NCBI RefSeq assembly: GCF_014109825.1
Contig: NZ_CP059577.1
Span: 86,432-150,431, forward strand
Length of the DNA: 64,000 nucleotides
DNA from: Legionella sp. PC997
Lineage (GTDB): Bacteria; Pseudomonadota; Gammaproteobacteria; Legionellales; Legionellaceae
Reading direction: 5' to 3'
In this document: positions 1 through 8,034 of the stretch, in pieces
Position numbering within the stretch: position 1 is the first letter of the stretch
Layout of the letters: every line of letters starts with the position of its first letter
Made by a program: the position numbers and the translations under genes
Notes under the pieces: model-generated
What the model was told of the DNA's origin: nothing
The model's input: the letters and a program-made list of their open reading frames with translations, nothing else
The model's database searches: none

Positions 1-63
1 AGAGATCGATACTTCAAAAGATGCTAAAGTTGGGGCCAACTTCCAAAACTAAAATCTTAATCG

Positions 64-1668
64 CTAAGAATATCTTGGAAGTACTATGGTGAATCGAGCA
101 CCTTTTAATATCGGTGATTGTGTAGCCATGACCTTTCCTCCGTGGAGATTAACAACTTTTTTAACAATAGCTAATCCTAACCCAATATGTTTATCTCCAA
201 TTCCGGAGTTTTCGGCAATTGTATATTCAGAAAAAATGTCATCCGCACCATCATCCGGCAAGCCTGAGCCATCATCGTCTACGTGAATTAAAATATGACT
301 ATTATCCAGCGAAATGGTTAAAGAAATAGTGTGCTCTGCAAATTTCATAGCATTTGTAATCAAATTGGTAACAGCATGTTTTAAATTATTTTCATCTATG
401 TATGCTTTCAAAGAATTTAACTCATTAGTATGAAATGTAATTTCAAATGTCGATGAAGAATAAGACTCTAATAGCTTTCTTAACCATACTATTATATCGG
501 TCTCAGACTGTTTTAATTTCAATTCGTTTGAATGCATTTTTGAGTAAATCAAAAAAGTGCTGACGAGGCGATTCATATCTGCAATATCTTCTTGTATGCT
601 GTTTAGCTGTTTATTGAGTAATACATCTTCAGCATTTTTCCTTTTGATACTATCCGTCGCCATTTGTATGGTTGACAAAGGGGTCCTAATTTCATGCGCG
701 ACAAACCGGCACAATTGTTTATGTGATTCAATCAGTTCTTTTAATTGCTCACCCATGTGGATGATATTTACATACAGCCCATACAAAATAGAGGTGGTAC
801 CTATTTTCCGATGAAAATCAAAGTTCCCTTGACTGAAATTTTTAGTTATCTGATACACCTTTTTCATATTTCTAACAAAAAGCAATGAAAAAAAGGCAAT
901 AAGACAAAGGGATAAAAAAAAGAAAGTCCCTATAAAATAATACATAACATCACTGATTCTTGCCATAACGGGCAGATAGCTTAGTGGGCCAATTTTGAGT
1001 ATTCCACCACTAAAACTATAATAGAGAATAACAATTTGTGACGAGTTTTTATTGGTTTCAAATACTAAACGCTTTGTTGATAAAGAATTAATTATATTAC
1101 CTGGTAAGTGTTTACTTTTAGTTTTATAAACATGAAGAGGAAAACCATATATTTTTTCTAACTGTAATAGTTCATTACTCCATGTATTTTTTGATTTTGA
1201 TAATAAATGTTGAACGATTTGTATTAAAACAGGATTCATATAATTAAAAATAATTTCGCCAGGATCTGAAAAATTGTAAGCTAATGCATACGGGGTATTA
1301 CCAATTTTTTTATACGCAGTATGTTCTACAATTACCTCGTTTAGAAATTGATAGGTTGTACCTGATAAAAAAATGATTTCACCATTATTTAATTGATTAT
1401 TCTGCTTCAGGGTGAGTTTTAGACTGTCGATTACTATAAGATGAATAAGATTATCTGTTTTTTTCTTTATTATTGCATCCCAGTTTGATTTCGGATTATT
1501 AATTAACTCTTTTTCTAAACTAATTAAAAGTCCTTGTGACATCGTTTGTCCTGCATTAACAATTATCTTTGTCTCAACTGACTTTAAATATTTAAAAAAT
1601 GCCAAAACAAGAATTAAAAAAATCACGAAGAACGCAGTCAAAATTTTAATATAAATATTAAATTTCAT
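64..1668 (-). CDS. membrane sensor histidine kinase
   Basis: Predicted inner-membrane two-component sensor of 534 residues that would autophosphorylate and pass phosphate to a response regulator. One membrane segment lies at about residues 7-27, a sensor region of roughly 210 residues follows, and a second membrane segment lies at about 241-266 with a HAMP-like linker. The HisKA H-box reads VAHEIRTPLS with the phospho-acceptor His325. The HATPase part has an N-box (NLITNAMKF), a G1 box (DDDGSGLPDDG) and a G2 box (GLGLAIV), so it looks catalytically complete. No response regulator gene is next to it in the window; a partner may lie before base 1 or elsewhere in the genome. The ligand is unknown. 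Confidence 0.88.
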   Translation of the reverse strand: MKFNIYIKILTAFFVIFLILVLAFFKYLKSVETKIIVNAGQTMSQGLLISLEKELINNPKSNWDAIIKKKTDNLIHLIVIDSLKLTLKQNNQLNNGEIIFLSGTTYQFLNEVIVEHTAYKKIGNTPYALAYNFSDPGEIIFNYMNPVLIQIVQHLLSKSKNTWSNELLQLEKIYGFPLHVYKTKSKHLPGNIINSLSTKRLVFETNKNSSQIVILYYSFSGGILKIGPLSYLPVMARISDVMYYFIGTFFFLSLCLIAFFSLLFVRNMKKVYQITKNFSQGNFDFHRKIGTTSILYGLYVNIIHMGEQLKELIESHKQLCRFVAHEIRTPLSTIQMATDSIKRKNAEDVLLNKQLNSIQEDIADMNRLVSTFLIYSKMHSNELKLKQSETDIIVWLRKLLESYSSSTFEITFHTNELNSLKAYIDENNLKHAVTNLITNAMKFAEHTISLTISLDNSHILIHVDDDGSGLPDDGADDIFSEYTIAENSGIGDKHIGLGLAIVKKVVNLHGGKVMATQSPILKGARFTIVLPRYS

Positions 1669-1765
1669 TACTATGCACTCTAAATAAGAATAATAGATGC
1701 CTTTTCACAAGAAATACTCTGGATTATCTTTGATAATTTCAATATCTAATTCTGGCATAATTATC

Positions 1766-2422
1766 CTACGTTTTGTCACTCTTTATAACTCTTGTAATTA
1801 GCCTATTTAAGGCATTCAAATTATCGATATTCGTTATGGCCTCATCAAATAATGATAAAGTCTCTGGATCGTGTGTTTCTAAATACTTGAATGCTTTTTT
1901 TGGACCTTGATAACGCAATTCTTTGAATACAAAATAATCCTCTAGAATTGTGAAGATTGACCAAATATGGCGATATTTCCCTTCTAAATCTCTAGTATAC
2001 GCCCTTGCCAGCATTTTTTGATACCACACTCTACGTGCTGTAATTTCATCAGGAGGGAGGGACTCAGGCAATATTAAAAAAGCAGAGAGTTTTTTTAATA
2101 ACTCTGTGCCAAAATAAGCTTTTTCAACAACAACGATGCCATCTGACATACATAAATGTTCATCAGAAATTGAATCAAAAGCATTCTCTGGATAAACAAA
2201 AATATCATGATAAACTTGATGTGCTTCATCAAAGCGTGCAATTCGTTGCTTATCTCCTTTTTCCCTAATCCCTGCAACATCATAATCACTGGTTACTGTG
2301 AAGTCTCCTCGTGCGCGCGAGCCATATAAAATAATTGTATGGCAATGATGTAAAGATATTAATTCATCAACAATGAATTGCAGAACAGCATCATTTTCTA
2401 ATGATATTTTCTTTTGTGTCAT
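1766..2422 (-). CDS. nucleotidyltransferase-domain protein
   Basis: Soluble 218-residue protein with a polymerase-beta-type nucleotidyltransferase core near the N terminus. The signature GSRARGD followed by SDYDV (about residues 34-50) supplies the GS motif and the DxD metal-binding pair. The C-terminal half is helical and resembles a HEPN or substrate-binding helical domain, as in aminoglycoside or stand-alone nucleotidyltransferases. The substrate cannot be read from the sequence; transfer of a nucleotide to a small molecule or protein is possible. It starts at ATG just upstream of the decayed cupin gene's 3' end on the same strand, so it was probably once cotranscribed with it. Confidence 0.7.
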   Translation of the reverse strand: MTQKKISLENDAVLQFIVDELISLHHCHTIILYGSRARGDFTVTSDYDVAGIREKGDKQRIARFDEAHQVYHDIFVYPENAFDSISDEHLCMSDGIVVVEKAYFGTELLKKLSAFLILPESLPPDEITARRVWYQKMLARAYTRDLEGKYRHIWSIFTILEDYFVFKELRYQGPKKAFKYLETHDPETLSLFDEAITNIDNLNALNRLITRVIKSDKT

Positions 2423-2426
2423 TTCC

Positions 2427-2655
2427 TTACCTTCTTACTTTGTAACCATAATACCAACGGCTCCCTGTGGTGGAACTGGTTTGAACCGTATGATCTACTC
2501 CTGCTGGAATCAATACTTCTTCTCCAATAGCAGGTTTTAACGTTTTATTGCCCATGGTTAAAATCCTTCCAAATTTGACCTGGGGGATCTTCCCAAAGCT
2601 CAAAACTAAAGCCACGAGAGCGCCAATTGCTCTCAATTATTGTTGTATCCAGCAT
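2427..2655 (-). pseudogene. cupin-domain gene, frameshifted remnant
   Basis: The ATG at 2655 opens a frame reading MLDTTIIESNWRSRG then FSFELWEDPPGQIWKDF, the usual start of a small single-domain cupin. That frame stops after about 36 codons. The C-terminal half (KTLKPAIGEEVLIPAGVDHT, then a RWYYGYK end) continues in another frame from about 2550 to 2427. The central strand region normally containing the HEVDE-like metal motif is missing, so an internal deletion plus frame change has destroyed the gene. What is seen is two halves of one family in two frames; loss of function is inferred. Confidence 0.7.
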
Positions 2656-2681
2656 TTAGGCTCATTATTTAAAATCATTCT

Positions 2682-2978
2682 TTAAATTTTACACCACTGG
2701 AGAGCATCAACACCACAACCAATGACTTCAATGATCTTGTGTCGAGACTGAAGGCCTCTCTTTATTTAAATTTGACTTTTAGGGACTTTGAATAAGACAG
2801 ACAGGTATCGCACTAATTCCATGTTGGCTTTATCTTCAATAGAAGGTGCCGCGATTTTTATCTTGAGTTCCCCTCCAACAGCACCTACTACTTGATTGCA
2901 TTTGGCGCCGGGTTGAATAAGCAAACTAAGAATTAATCCATTATCCTTTTGTTTATACCCCGGATATAGGTAAATCAT
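2682..2978 (-). pseudogene. DUF167 / YggU-family gene with in-frame stop
   Basis: The first 70 codons encode a typical YggU/DUF167 protein (LIQPGAKCNQVVG, then LKIKIAAPSIEDKAN and a KVPKSQI strand). The reading is cut by TAA at 2766-2768. In the same frame, immediately after that stop, the sequence continues IKRGLQSRHKIIEVIG, which is the normal C-terminal part of the family, to a second stop at 2682-2684. A single-base change to TAA therefore explains the break. The family is about 95-100 residues long and of unclear function. Either the 70-residue product is made and probably unstable, or the gene is dead. Confidence 0.72.
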
Positions 2979-3077
2979 CTTGCTGTTCCATTATTTTATC
3001 CTGCTTTTACTATTCTATTGAGACTCGCTTTTTTATGTATAATATTCTCTGGGTAACTATTTAAAGGGAAGTTTTTT

Positions 3078-3125
3078 ATGTTAAGTAAGACTTATATTTT
3101 TCTCGTCATTTTTTATGCATTTTAA
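3078..3125 (+). CDS. possible 15-codon leader peptide
   Basis: ATG at 3078, preceded by AAAGGGAAG, opens a 15-codon hydrophobic frame (MLSKTYIFLVIFYAF) that ends 9 bases before the next gene. It could be a translated leader or chance. There is no homology support, so it is recorded only because of the good ribosome-binding site and position. Confidence 0.18.
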   Translation: MLSKTYIFLVIFYAF

Positions 3126-3134
3126 CTTCCAAAA

Positions 3135-4112
3135 ATGAATAATCTACTACCACTTTTCAAATGGGGAACCGATTACCTGGTTTCTAATGGCTACTCAATA
3201 GAGCGCTCGCCAGAAATTGTATTGTCAACACCGTGGTCTCATGTGATCCGATTTGCAACATCAACAGAGAATTTTTATTTAAAACAAACACCACCATCTT
3301 TTTTTCTATCTAATGAGCCCAAAATCATTCGAGTATTGTCATCCCAATTCCATGCCAATGTGCCCGATATAATTGAAATTAATGAGGATTTACATTGTTT
3401 TCTAATGAGGGATGCGGGTATTTCTTTGCGTCAAACGCTTAAAACCAACTTCAAGCCAGAGCTATTATGCCAAGCAATAAAACAATATGCCACAATTCAA
3501 CGCAGATCTGAAGAGTGTATCGCTACGTTTCTCAAACTTGGTGTACCCGATTGGCGATTAAATCAATTACCCTTTCTTTATGATCACATCTTAAAGCAAA
3601 CTACTTTTTTAAAAGCAGAGGGACTCACCGATAAAGAATTACAAACACTACACGCCCTAAGCCCGAAATTTTCAGCACAGTGCAAATTATTAGCAAGCTT
3701 TAAGATTCCTGAAACCATTGGTTATCACGATTTTCATGATAAAAATGTTCTTCTTGATCCAATTACTAAAAGAATGACTTTTGTTGATTGGGGCGAGACC
3801 GCTATCCTTCATCCATTTTTTTCGTTACAGACCTGTTTAGAACAATCGATTACTCACCATGGAGTAACAGAAGGTGATTCAACCTACCTGAAATTTCAAG
3901 ATGCTTGCTTCGAAAATTGGCTAGGATTAGCGACAGAAAAACAACTGTTAAATGCATTCATTGTTGCCAAACAGATCCGGCTATTTTGGAATATACTCGC
4001 ATCTAACCAGTTTATGCTCAGTGTGGATCGCCAGGCCTACAAGGCCTATTATCCCAATCAACCTAGTCCGATAGCAGGTGGTTTTAAAGCACTTCTTGAA
4101 GGCATCCATTAG
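3135..4112 (+). CDS. APH-family small-molecule kinase (paralogue A)
   Basis: Cytosolic 325-residue protein of the aminoglycoside phosphotransferase/choline kinase fold. The catalytic loop reads YHDFHDKN with Asp199 and Asn204, and the metal-binding DWG has Asp218. The usual first His of the HxDxxxxN motif is Tyr here. A clear paralogue lies at 9474-10424, sharing CFLM-DAG, LGVPDWRL-QLP and DFHDKN blocks. The substrate is unknown: amino-alcohols, sugars or aminoglycosides are all possible, and resistance should not be assumed. It stands alone on the plus strand after two decayed minus-strand genes. Confidence 0.75.
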   Translation: MNNLLPLFKWGTDYLVSNGYSIERSPEIVLSTPWSHVIRFATSTENFYLKQTPPSFFLSNEPKIIRVLSSQFHANVPDIIEINEDLHCFLMRDAGISLRQTLKTNFKPELLCQAIKQYATIQRRSEECIATFLKLGVPDWRLNQLPFLYDHILKQTTFLKAEGLTDKELQTLHALSPKFSAQCKLLASFKIPETIGYHDFHDKNVLLDPITKRMTFVDWGETAILHPFFSLQTCLEQSITHHGVTEGDSTYLKFQDACFENWLGLATEKQLLNAFIVAKQIRLFWNILASNQFMLSVDRQAYKAYYPNQPSPIAGGFKALLEGIH

Positions 4113-4212
4113 TCCCAAAAATTAAGTTACTATTAGAAATAATCATAATAAGCAGCTTATTAGTTCTATAAGTATTCATGATATACTACTGGCATAATTT
4201 GGCAGCAGTATC

Positions 4213-4905
4213 TTGTCCCGAACTGAACGTTTGTTTGATTTAATTCAATTATTACGACGTCACCGATTACCCGTGAGTGGCAAAAAACTTTCAGAAGAAT
4301 TAGGCGTAAGCCTACGCACTCTGTACCGAGATATAATAACCTTACAATCCTTAGGCGCGCCCATTGAAGGTGAGCCCGGTGTTGGTTATGTGCTTAAATC
4401 TGGTTTTATGTTGCCTCCTTTGATGTTTTCAGATGATGAAATTGAGGCAATGGTGCTAGGGTCAAGTTGGGTTGCACAACGAGCGGATACTCAACTTAAA
4501 ATCGCAGCTCAAAATGTGCTTGCAAAAATTTCAGCAGTCCTTCCTACTGAATTAAAACACCAACTAGAAACTTCAGGACTCTTAGTTCCCCCAGGAAAAT
4601 GTGCCGAAAGTAAAGATAGTGATCTTATTCTCATTCGCAAAGCGATACGTTTAGAACGAAAAATCGAATTAGAATATCAAGATCTCCAAAACAATCATTC
4701 GACACGAATACTCTGGCCTATCGCGCTCGGCTTTTTTGATGAAGTGCATCTCATGGTGGGTTGGTGTGAACTAAGGCAGGACTTCCGTCACTTCAGAACC
4801 GATAGAATTATTCAATTATCCATTAAAGAACAAAAATATTCCGAACGCCGACAATCCCTTTTAAAGAAGTGGCGCACCCTACATAACATTCCCCAATCCT
4901 ATTGA
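4213..4905 (+). CDS. YafY-like HTH/WYL transcriptional regulator
   Basis: A 230-residue DNA-binding regulator. The N terminus (residues 1-60) is a DeoR-like helix-turn-helix (VSGKKLSEELGVSLRTLYRD), followed by the linker PGVGYVLKSGFMLPPL typical of YafY-type proteins and a C-terminal WYL ligand-sensing domain (LWPIALGFFDEVHLMVGWCE). The frame starts with TTG at 4213, as no ATG fits before the HTH. It heads a plus-strand run with the VOC, EVE, GyrI-like and AlkD-like genes and probably regulates them or itself. WYL proteins often respond to nucleotides or DNA damage, consistent with the AlkD-like gene downstream. Confidence 0.82.
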   Translation: MSRTERLFDLIQLLRRHRLPVSGKKLSEELGVSLRTLYRDIITLQSLGAPIEGEPGVGYVLKSGFMLPPLMFSDDEIEAMVLGSSWVAQRADTQLKIAAQNVLAKISAVLPTELKHQLETSGLLVPPGKCAESKDSDLILIRKAIRLERKIELEYQDLQNNHSTRILWPIALGFFDEVHLMVGWCELRQDFRHFRTDRIIQLSIKEQKYSERRQSLLKKWRTLHNIPQSY

Positions 4906-4982
4906 ATGATGCTGACAAAAACTGTCATCCGTATGTTTTATATTCTCCAATGAATTTAGCGAAATAAAAAACAGGAAAAATC

Positions 4983-5357
4983 ATGACATTCGACCCCAAT
5001 TTAGTTCTATTTTATGTGAGCAATATAGAAAACAGTACTCATTTTTACTCAGAATTGCTCAATGCTCAGCCTATCCACACTGAGCCTGATTACGCCATGT
5101 TTTTATTAAAATCCGGTTTGCGATTGGGATTATGGTCTCAAAATTCTGCGTTACCTGCACCAACTGCATTAGGTGGCGGTAGCGAACTCGCTATTTTGGT
5201 TCCCGATGAGCAAGCCGTTGATGAACTTTTTAGAAATTATCAAACTAAGAATTTTAAAATGATACAAGAACCAACACCGATGGATTTTGGTTATACGTTT
5301 GTAACCTGCGACCCAGATGGTCATCGAATTCGCTTTTTTTCAAAGAACGGATCATGA
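4983..5357 (+). CDS. VOC-family (glyoxalase/bleomycin-resistance-like) protein
   Basis: A 124-residue protein of the vicinal oxygen chelate fold with two beta-alpha-beta-beta-beta halves. The second half ends in the family signature FVTCDPDGHRIRFF with a likely metal ligand, and the first half starts LVLFYVSNIENSTHFYSELL. Such proteins either catalyse metal-dependent chemistry (glyoxalase, fosfomycin-type) or bind and sequester drugs. The substrate is not determinable. The stop codon overlaps the next ATG by 4 bases, so the two are translationally coupled. Confidence 0.75.
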   Translation: MTFDPNLVLFYVSNIENSTHFYSELLNAQPIHTEPDYAMFLLKSGLRLGLWSQNSALPAPTALGGGSELAILVPDEQAVDELFRNYQTKNFKMIQEPTPMDFGYTFVTCDPDGHRIRFFSKNGS

Positions 5358-5782
5358 ACCAAAACTGGCTGGCTGTCGCCTGCGCGTCCCACGTGCAAAT
5401 TGGAGTGGAAGGAGGGTTTATGCAAGTTTGCTACGGTAAACTTGCACCTCTAAAGAGAATAAAAGCGGACGATTGCATCATTTATTACTCGCCGACGCTG
5501 CACTTTAAAGGCATTGAAAAACTGCAAGCATTTACGGCAATTAGAATCGTTCTACCAGGTGAGCCCTATCAAGTGGATATGGGTAATGGTTTTCATCCAT
5601 TTCGACGAAATGTACTTTGGGCCAATAAAAAGATTGATGTTTCGATACACACGCTTATTGAATCGCTCGAATTGACAAAAAATACCAAGAATTGGGGATA
5701 CCCATTTCGTTTTGGCCTATTAAAAATCAGTGAAGCGGATAAACGCATCATTGCCAATGCCATGCAGGCTTATATTAATTAA
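5354..5782 (+). CDS. EVE-domain protein
   Basis: A 142-residue single EVE domain (PUA-like fold). Family landmarks are the N-terminal NWLAVACASHVQIGV, the GKLAPLKRIKADDCIIYYSP loop and the C-terminal WGYPFRFGLLKIS. EVE domains are known to bind modified bases in DNA or RNA. As a stand-alone protein its role is uncertain. It overlaps the VOC gene by 4 bases and is followed closely by the GyrI-like gene, so all three are probably cotranscribed. Confidence 0.75.
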   Translation: MNQNWLAVACASHVQIGVEGGFMQVCYGKLAPLKRIKADDCIIYYSPTLHFKGIEKLQAFTAIRIVLPGEPYQVDMGNGFHPFRRNVLWANKKIDVSIHTLIESLELTKNTKNWGYPFRFGLLKISEADKRIIANAMQAYIN

Positions 5783-5805
5783 AAACTTCTACTTTGGAGC
5801 CTTAT

Positions 5806-6264
5806 ATGACTGTTATTATACCCCAATTGACCCAGATTCAAGAATTTAAAGTAACTGGAATGAGTGTAAGAACAAAAAATGAAGAGGATTTTAATCCCAA
5901 AACTGCACGAATACCTCATCTTTGGGAGCAATTTCTTGATTCAAAAATCAAAACACAACAAGATAGCCCCGTTTATGGCGTGTATCACCATTATGAGTCC
6001 GACTCATCAGGGTACTATACAGTTACTGCTGGGATAGGAATTGTGAATGAATCCAAAGCTACGCACTTGGATAGAGTCACTATAAACGCGGGCAACTATC
6101 TGGTTTTTAAAGCAATTGGGCCTAATCCCTCAGCAATCATTAATGCCTGGCAAACTATTTGGAGCTATTTTAATGAAAAGCCAAAATACGAAAGAATCTA
6201 CCTCACTGATTTTGAGCTCTATAAAACGCCTCATGAAAGTGCAGTATACATAGGCATAAAATAA
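5806..6264 (+). CDS. GyrI-like / AraC-E-bind domain protein
   Basis: A 152-residue protein of the SHS2/GyrI-like small-molecule-binding fold, with the pattern VYGVYHHYESDSSGYYTVTAGI and a C-terminal FELYKTP-VYIGIK. Members bind drugs or act as gyrase inhibitors or effector domains. The start is set at ATG 5806 because GGAG (5796-5799) lies 6 bases upstream; a TTG at 5794 would place the binding site inside the gene. It sits between the EVE and AlkD-like genes on the same strand. Confidence 0.7.
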   Translation: MTVIIPQLTQIQEFKVTGMSVRTKNEEDFNPKTARIPHLWEQFLDSKIKTQQDSPVYGVYHHYESDSSGYYTVTAGIGIVNESKATHLDRVTINAGNYLVFKAIGPNPSAIINAWQTIWSYFNEKPKYERIYLTDFELYKTPHESAVYIGIK

Positions 6265-6283
6265 CTAACATAAGATATTAACT

Positions 6284-7033
6284 ATGACAACAACTCTAAA
6301 TAAAACCGAAATGATGGAGTCACTCAAAACACTTAGAAGCGAGCTCGAGTTACTTAAAAAGCCTTATTCGCAGCCAAAAACAATCTATTATAAAACGGGG
6401 CCGGGAGATTATGCAGAGCATGACCAATTTATAGGTGTAAGCGTCCCTGAATTAAGAAAAGTCGCCAAACGTTATCAAACCGTATTACCCTTTTCTTTGT
6501 TACAAGAGTTGTTGTATTCATCTATTAATGAAGAACGCTTATTAGCGCTATTAATGTTAGTAACTCATTATCAAAAAGGAGATATAGACCTCAAGCAAAC
6601 GATTTTTCAATTTTATTTAACTCATATCAATCAGATTAATAACTGGAATTTGGTTGACGCTTCAGCCCATTGGATTGTTGGGGCGCATTTATTAGATAAG
6701 GACAAAACACTCCTCTTCACCCTTGCAGAAAGCACTAACCTTTGGGAAAAACGTATCGCCATTGTCGCCACTTGGTATTTTATTCGAAATAATCATTTTG
6801 ATTGCACTCTTAAACTTGCAGAAAAACTGCTATGCGACGATCATGATTTAATTCATAAGGCCGTAGGCTGGATGTTACGAGAAGTAGGAAAACGTAACCA
6901 AGCTATCCTCATCGAATTTTTAGATAGCCATGCTTATCGAATGCCAAGAACCATGCTGCGCTACGCCATTGAACGATTGATGCCAATAACGCGAAAAAGT
7001 TATTTATTAGCTAAGCCAATCGAATGCATTTAG
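6284..7033 (+). CDS. DNA alkylation repair protein, AlkD-like
   Basis: A 249-residue all-helical HEAT-repeat protein of the DNA alkylation repair family, which excises alkylated purines. The region NNWNLVDASAHWIVG carries the Trp/Asp pair and LWEKRIAIVATWYFIR carries the Arg typical of active AlkD proteins, so activity is plausible. A second conserved block is HKAVGWMLREVGKRN. It ends only 2 bases from the convergent minus-strand gene. It is the last gene of a plus-strand cluster that begins with a WYL regulator. Confidence 0.82.
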   Translation: MTTTLNKTEMMESLKTLRSELELLKKPYSQPKTIYYKTGPGDYAEHDQFIGVSVPELRKVAKRYQTVLPFSLLQELLYSSINEERLLALLMLVTHYQKGDIDLKQTIFQFYLTHINQINNWNLVDASAHWIVGAHLLDKDKTLLFTLAESTNLWEKRIAIVATWYFIRNNHFDCTLKLAEKLLCDDHDLIHKAVGWMLREVGKRNQAILIEFLDSHAYRMPRTMLRYAIERLMPITRKSYLLAKPIECI

Positions 7034-7035
7034 AA

Positions 7036-7815
7036 TCATGGTTGTTCATGAAATAAAGCAATTAGTTCTTTACTGGAAGAACATCCTAAGGACTCCATCA
7101 ATTTAGCAATCATTCCTTCAACTGTTCTGTAAGAAACATGAGTTTCACGCGCAATTTCTTTAGCTGTTTTTCCTTGTGCCAACAACTTCAGGTATATGGC
7201 TTGTTGTTCAGTTAGCTCAACTTTCGTGTGAAATTCCTTATGGTATAAAGTAAAATCTTTTTTCTCCAAAATTGATGTTAGGTTTTTTTGGGGTAACATT
7301 TCTTCATTCCCCACCACAGCCGTCACAATACAACGTGTATGCTCCTCTAATTTCCCATCATCACCATGCATAGTGAGTGTAGCAACCTCTTTATATAAAT
7401 TATCTCGCTCATCATGTAGTTGCTCAAAAAAATCGCTCAAACTTGGTATAGGCAATAAACTTGTAGTATTGCGTGCAGTACGATCGATTTGGACCGGAGT
7501 ACTCACATCCAAAAATACAGTCATTTCATCGTGCAATAACTGACGATTTTTTAATGACAAAACAACGCTGGAATCCGTTGTCACAATGATATGCTCTTGG
7601 GTGCAAAGGGAAGTTAATATATCAAACTGACATTCATAAAAAGCATCACTCCCAGGGCCTCCAAGTATTTCCCACACATGTCGTCCAACATGGAACTCTA
7701 ACCCCAAATCCGCATCGACAAATCGCCACCCTAATGATTGAGACACAGACTTTGCTAATAATCCTTTACCCGCACCATGATGACCAACAATAAAAATTCG
7801 TTGAGGTTGATTCAT
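7036..7815 (-). CDS. shikimate-kinase-like P-loop protein fused to a LuxR-type HTH
   Basis: A 259-residue two-domain protein. Residues 1-175 resemble shikimate kinase, with a P-loop GHHGAGKG (residues 11-18), a lid-like region and the substrate-side sequence VDADLGLEFHVGRHVWEI. Residues 200-255 are a GerE/LuxR helix-turn-helix (LTEQQAIYLKLLAQGKTAKEIARETHVSYRTVEGMI). The kinase part has lost the family's expected binding motif in places, so it may sense a ligand instead of catalysing. The likely role is a transcription factor gated by a kinase-like domain. It is divergent from the GNAT-APH gene across a 219 bp spacer and could control it. Confidence 0.75.
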   Translation of the reverse strand: MNQPQRIFIVGHHGAGKGLLAKSVSQSLGWRFVDADLGLEFHVGRHVWEILGGPGSDAFYECQFDILTSLCTQEHIIVTTDSSVVLSLKNRQLLHDEMTVFLDVSTPVQIDRTARNTTSLLPIPSLSDFFEQLHDERDNLYKEVATLTMHGDDGKLEEHTRCIVTAVVGNEEMLPQKNLTSILEKKDFTLYHKEFHTKVELTEQQAIYLKLLAQGKTAKEIARETHVSYRTVEGMIAKLMESLGCSSSKELIALFHEQP

Positions 7816-8034
7816 TCTTACTATCTCCTAAAACTAAATGATGTAATAATTATACAAATAGACCATAAGATGCATCAATACGTAGAACTACGTGAGTATT
7901 GAGTATAGGATTATTATTCTAATCTAACAGAAAAATTAATTTTGGGAAAAATAGCAGTATTTTTTTCTTCCAAGCATTCACTTGAGAGTACACTGATTGA
8001 TAAGATAACAAGCAAAACATTGCTAACAATTTCT

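Noticed and set aside
1705..1758. 17-codon minus-strand frame MPELDIEIIKDNPEYFL upstream of the sensor kinase gene.
   Set aside because: Too short, no family support and only a weak ribosome-binding context.
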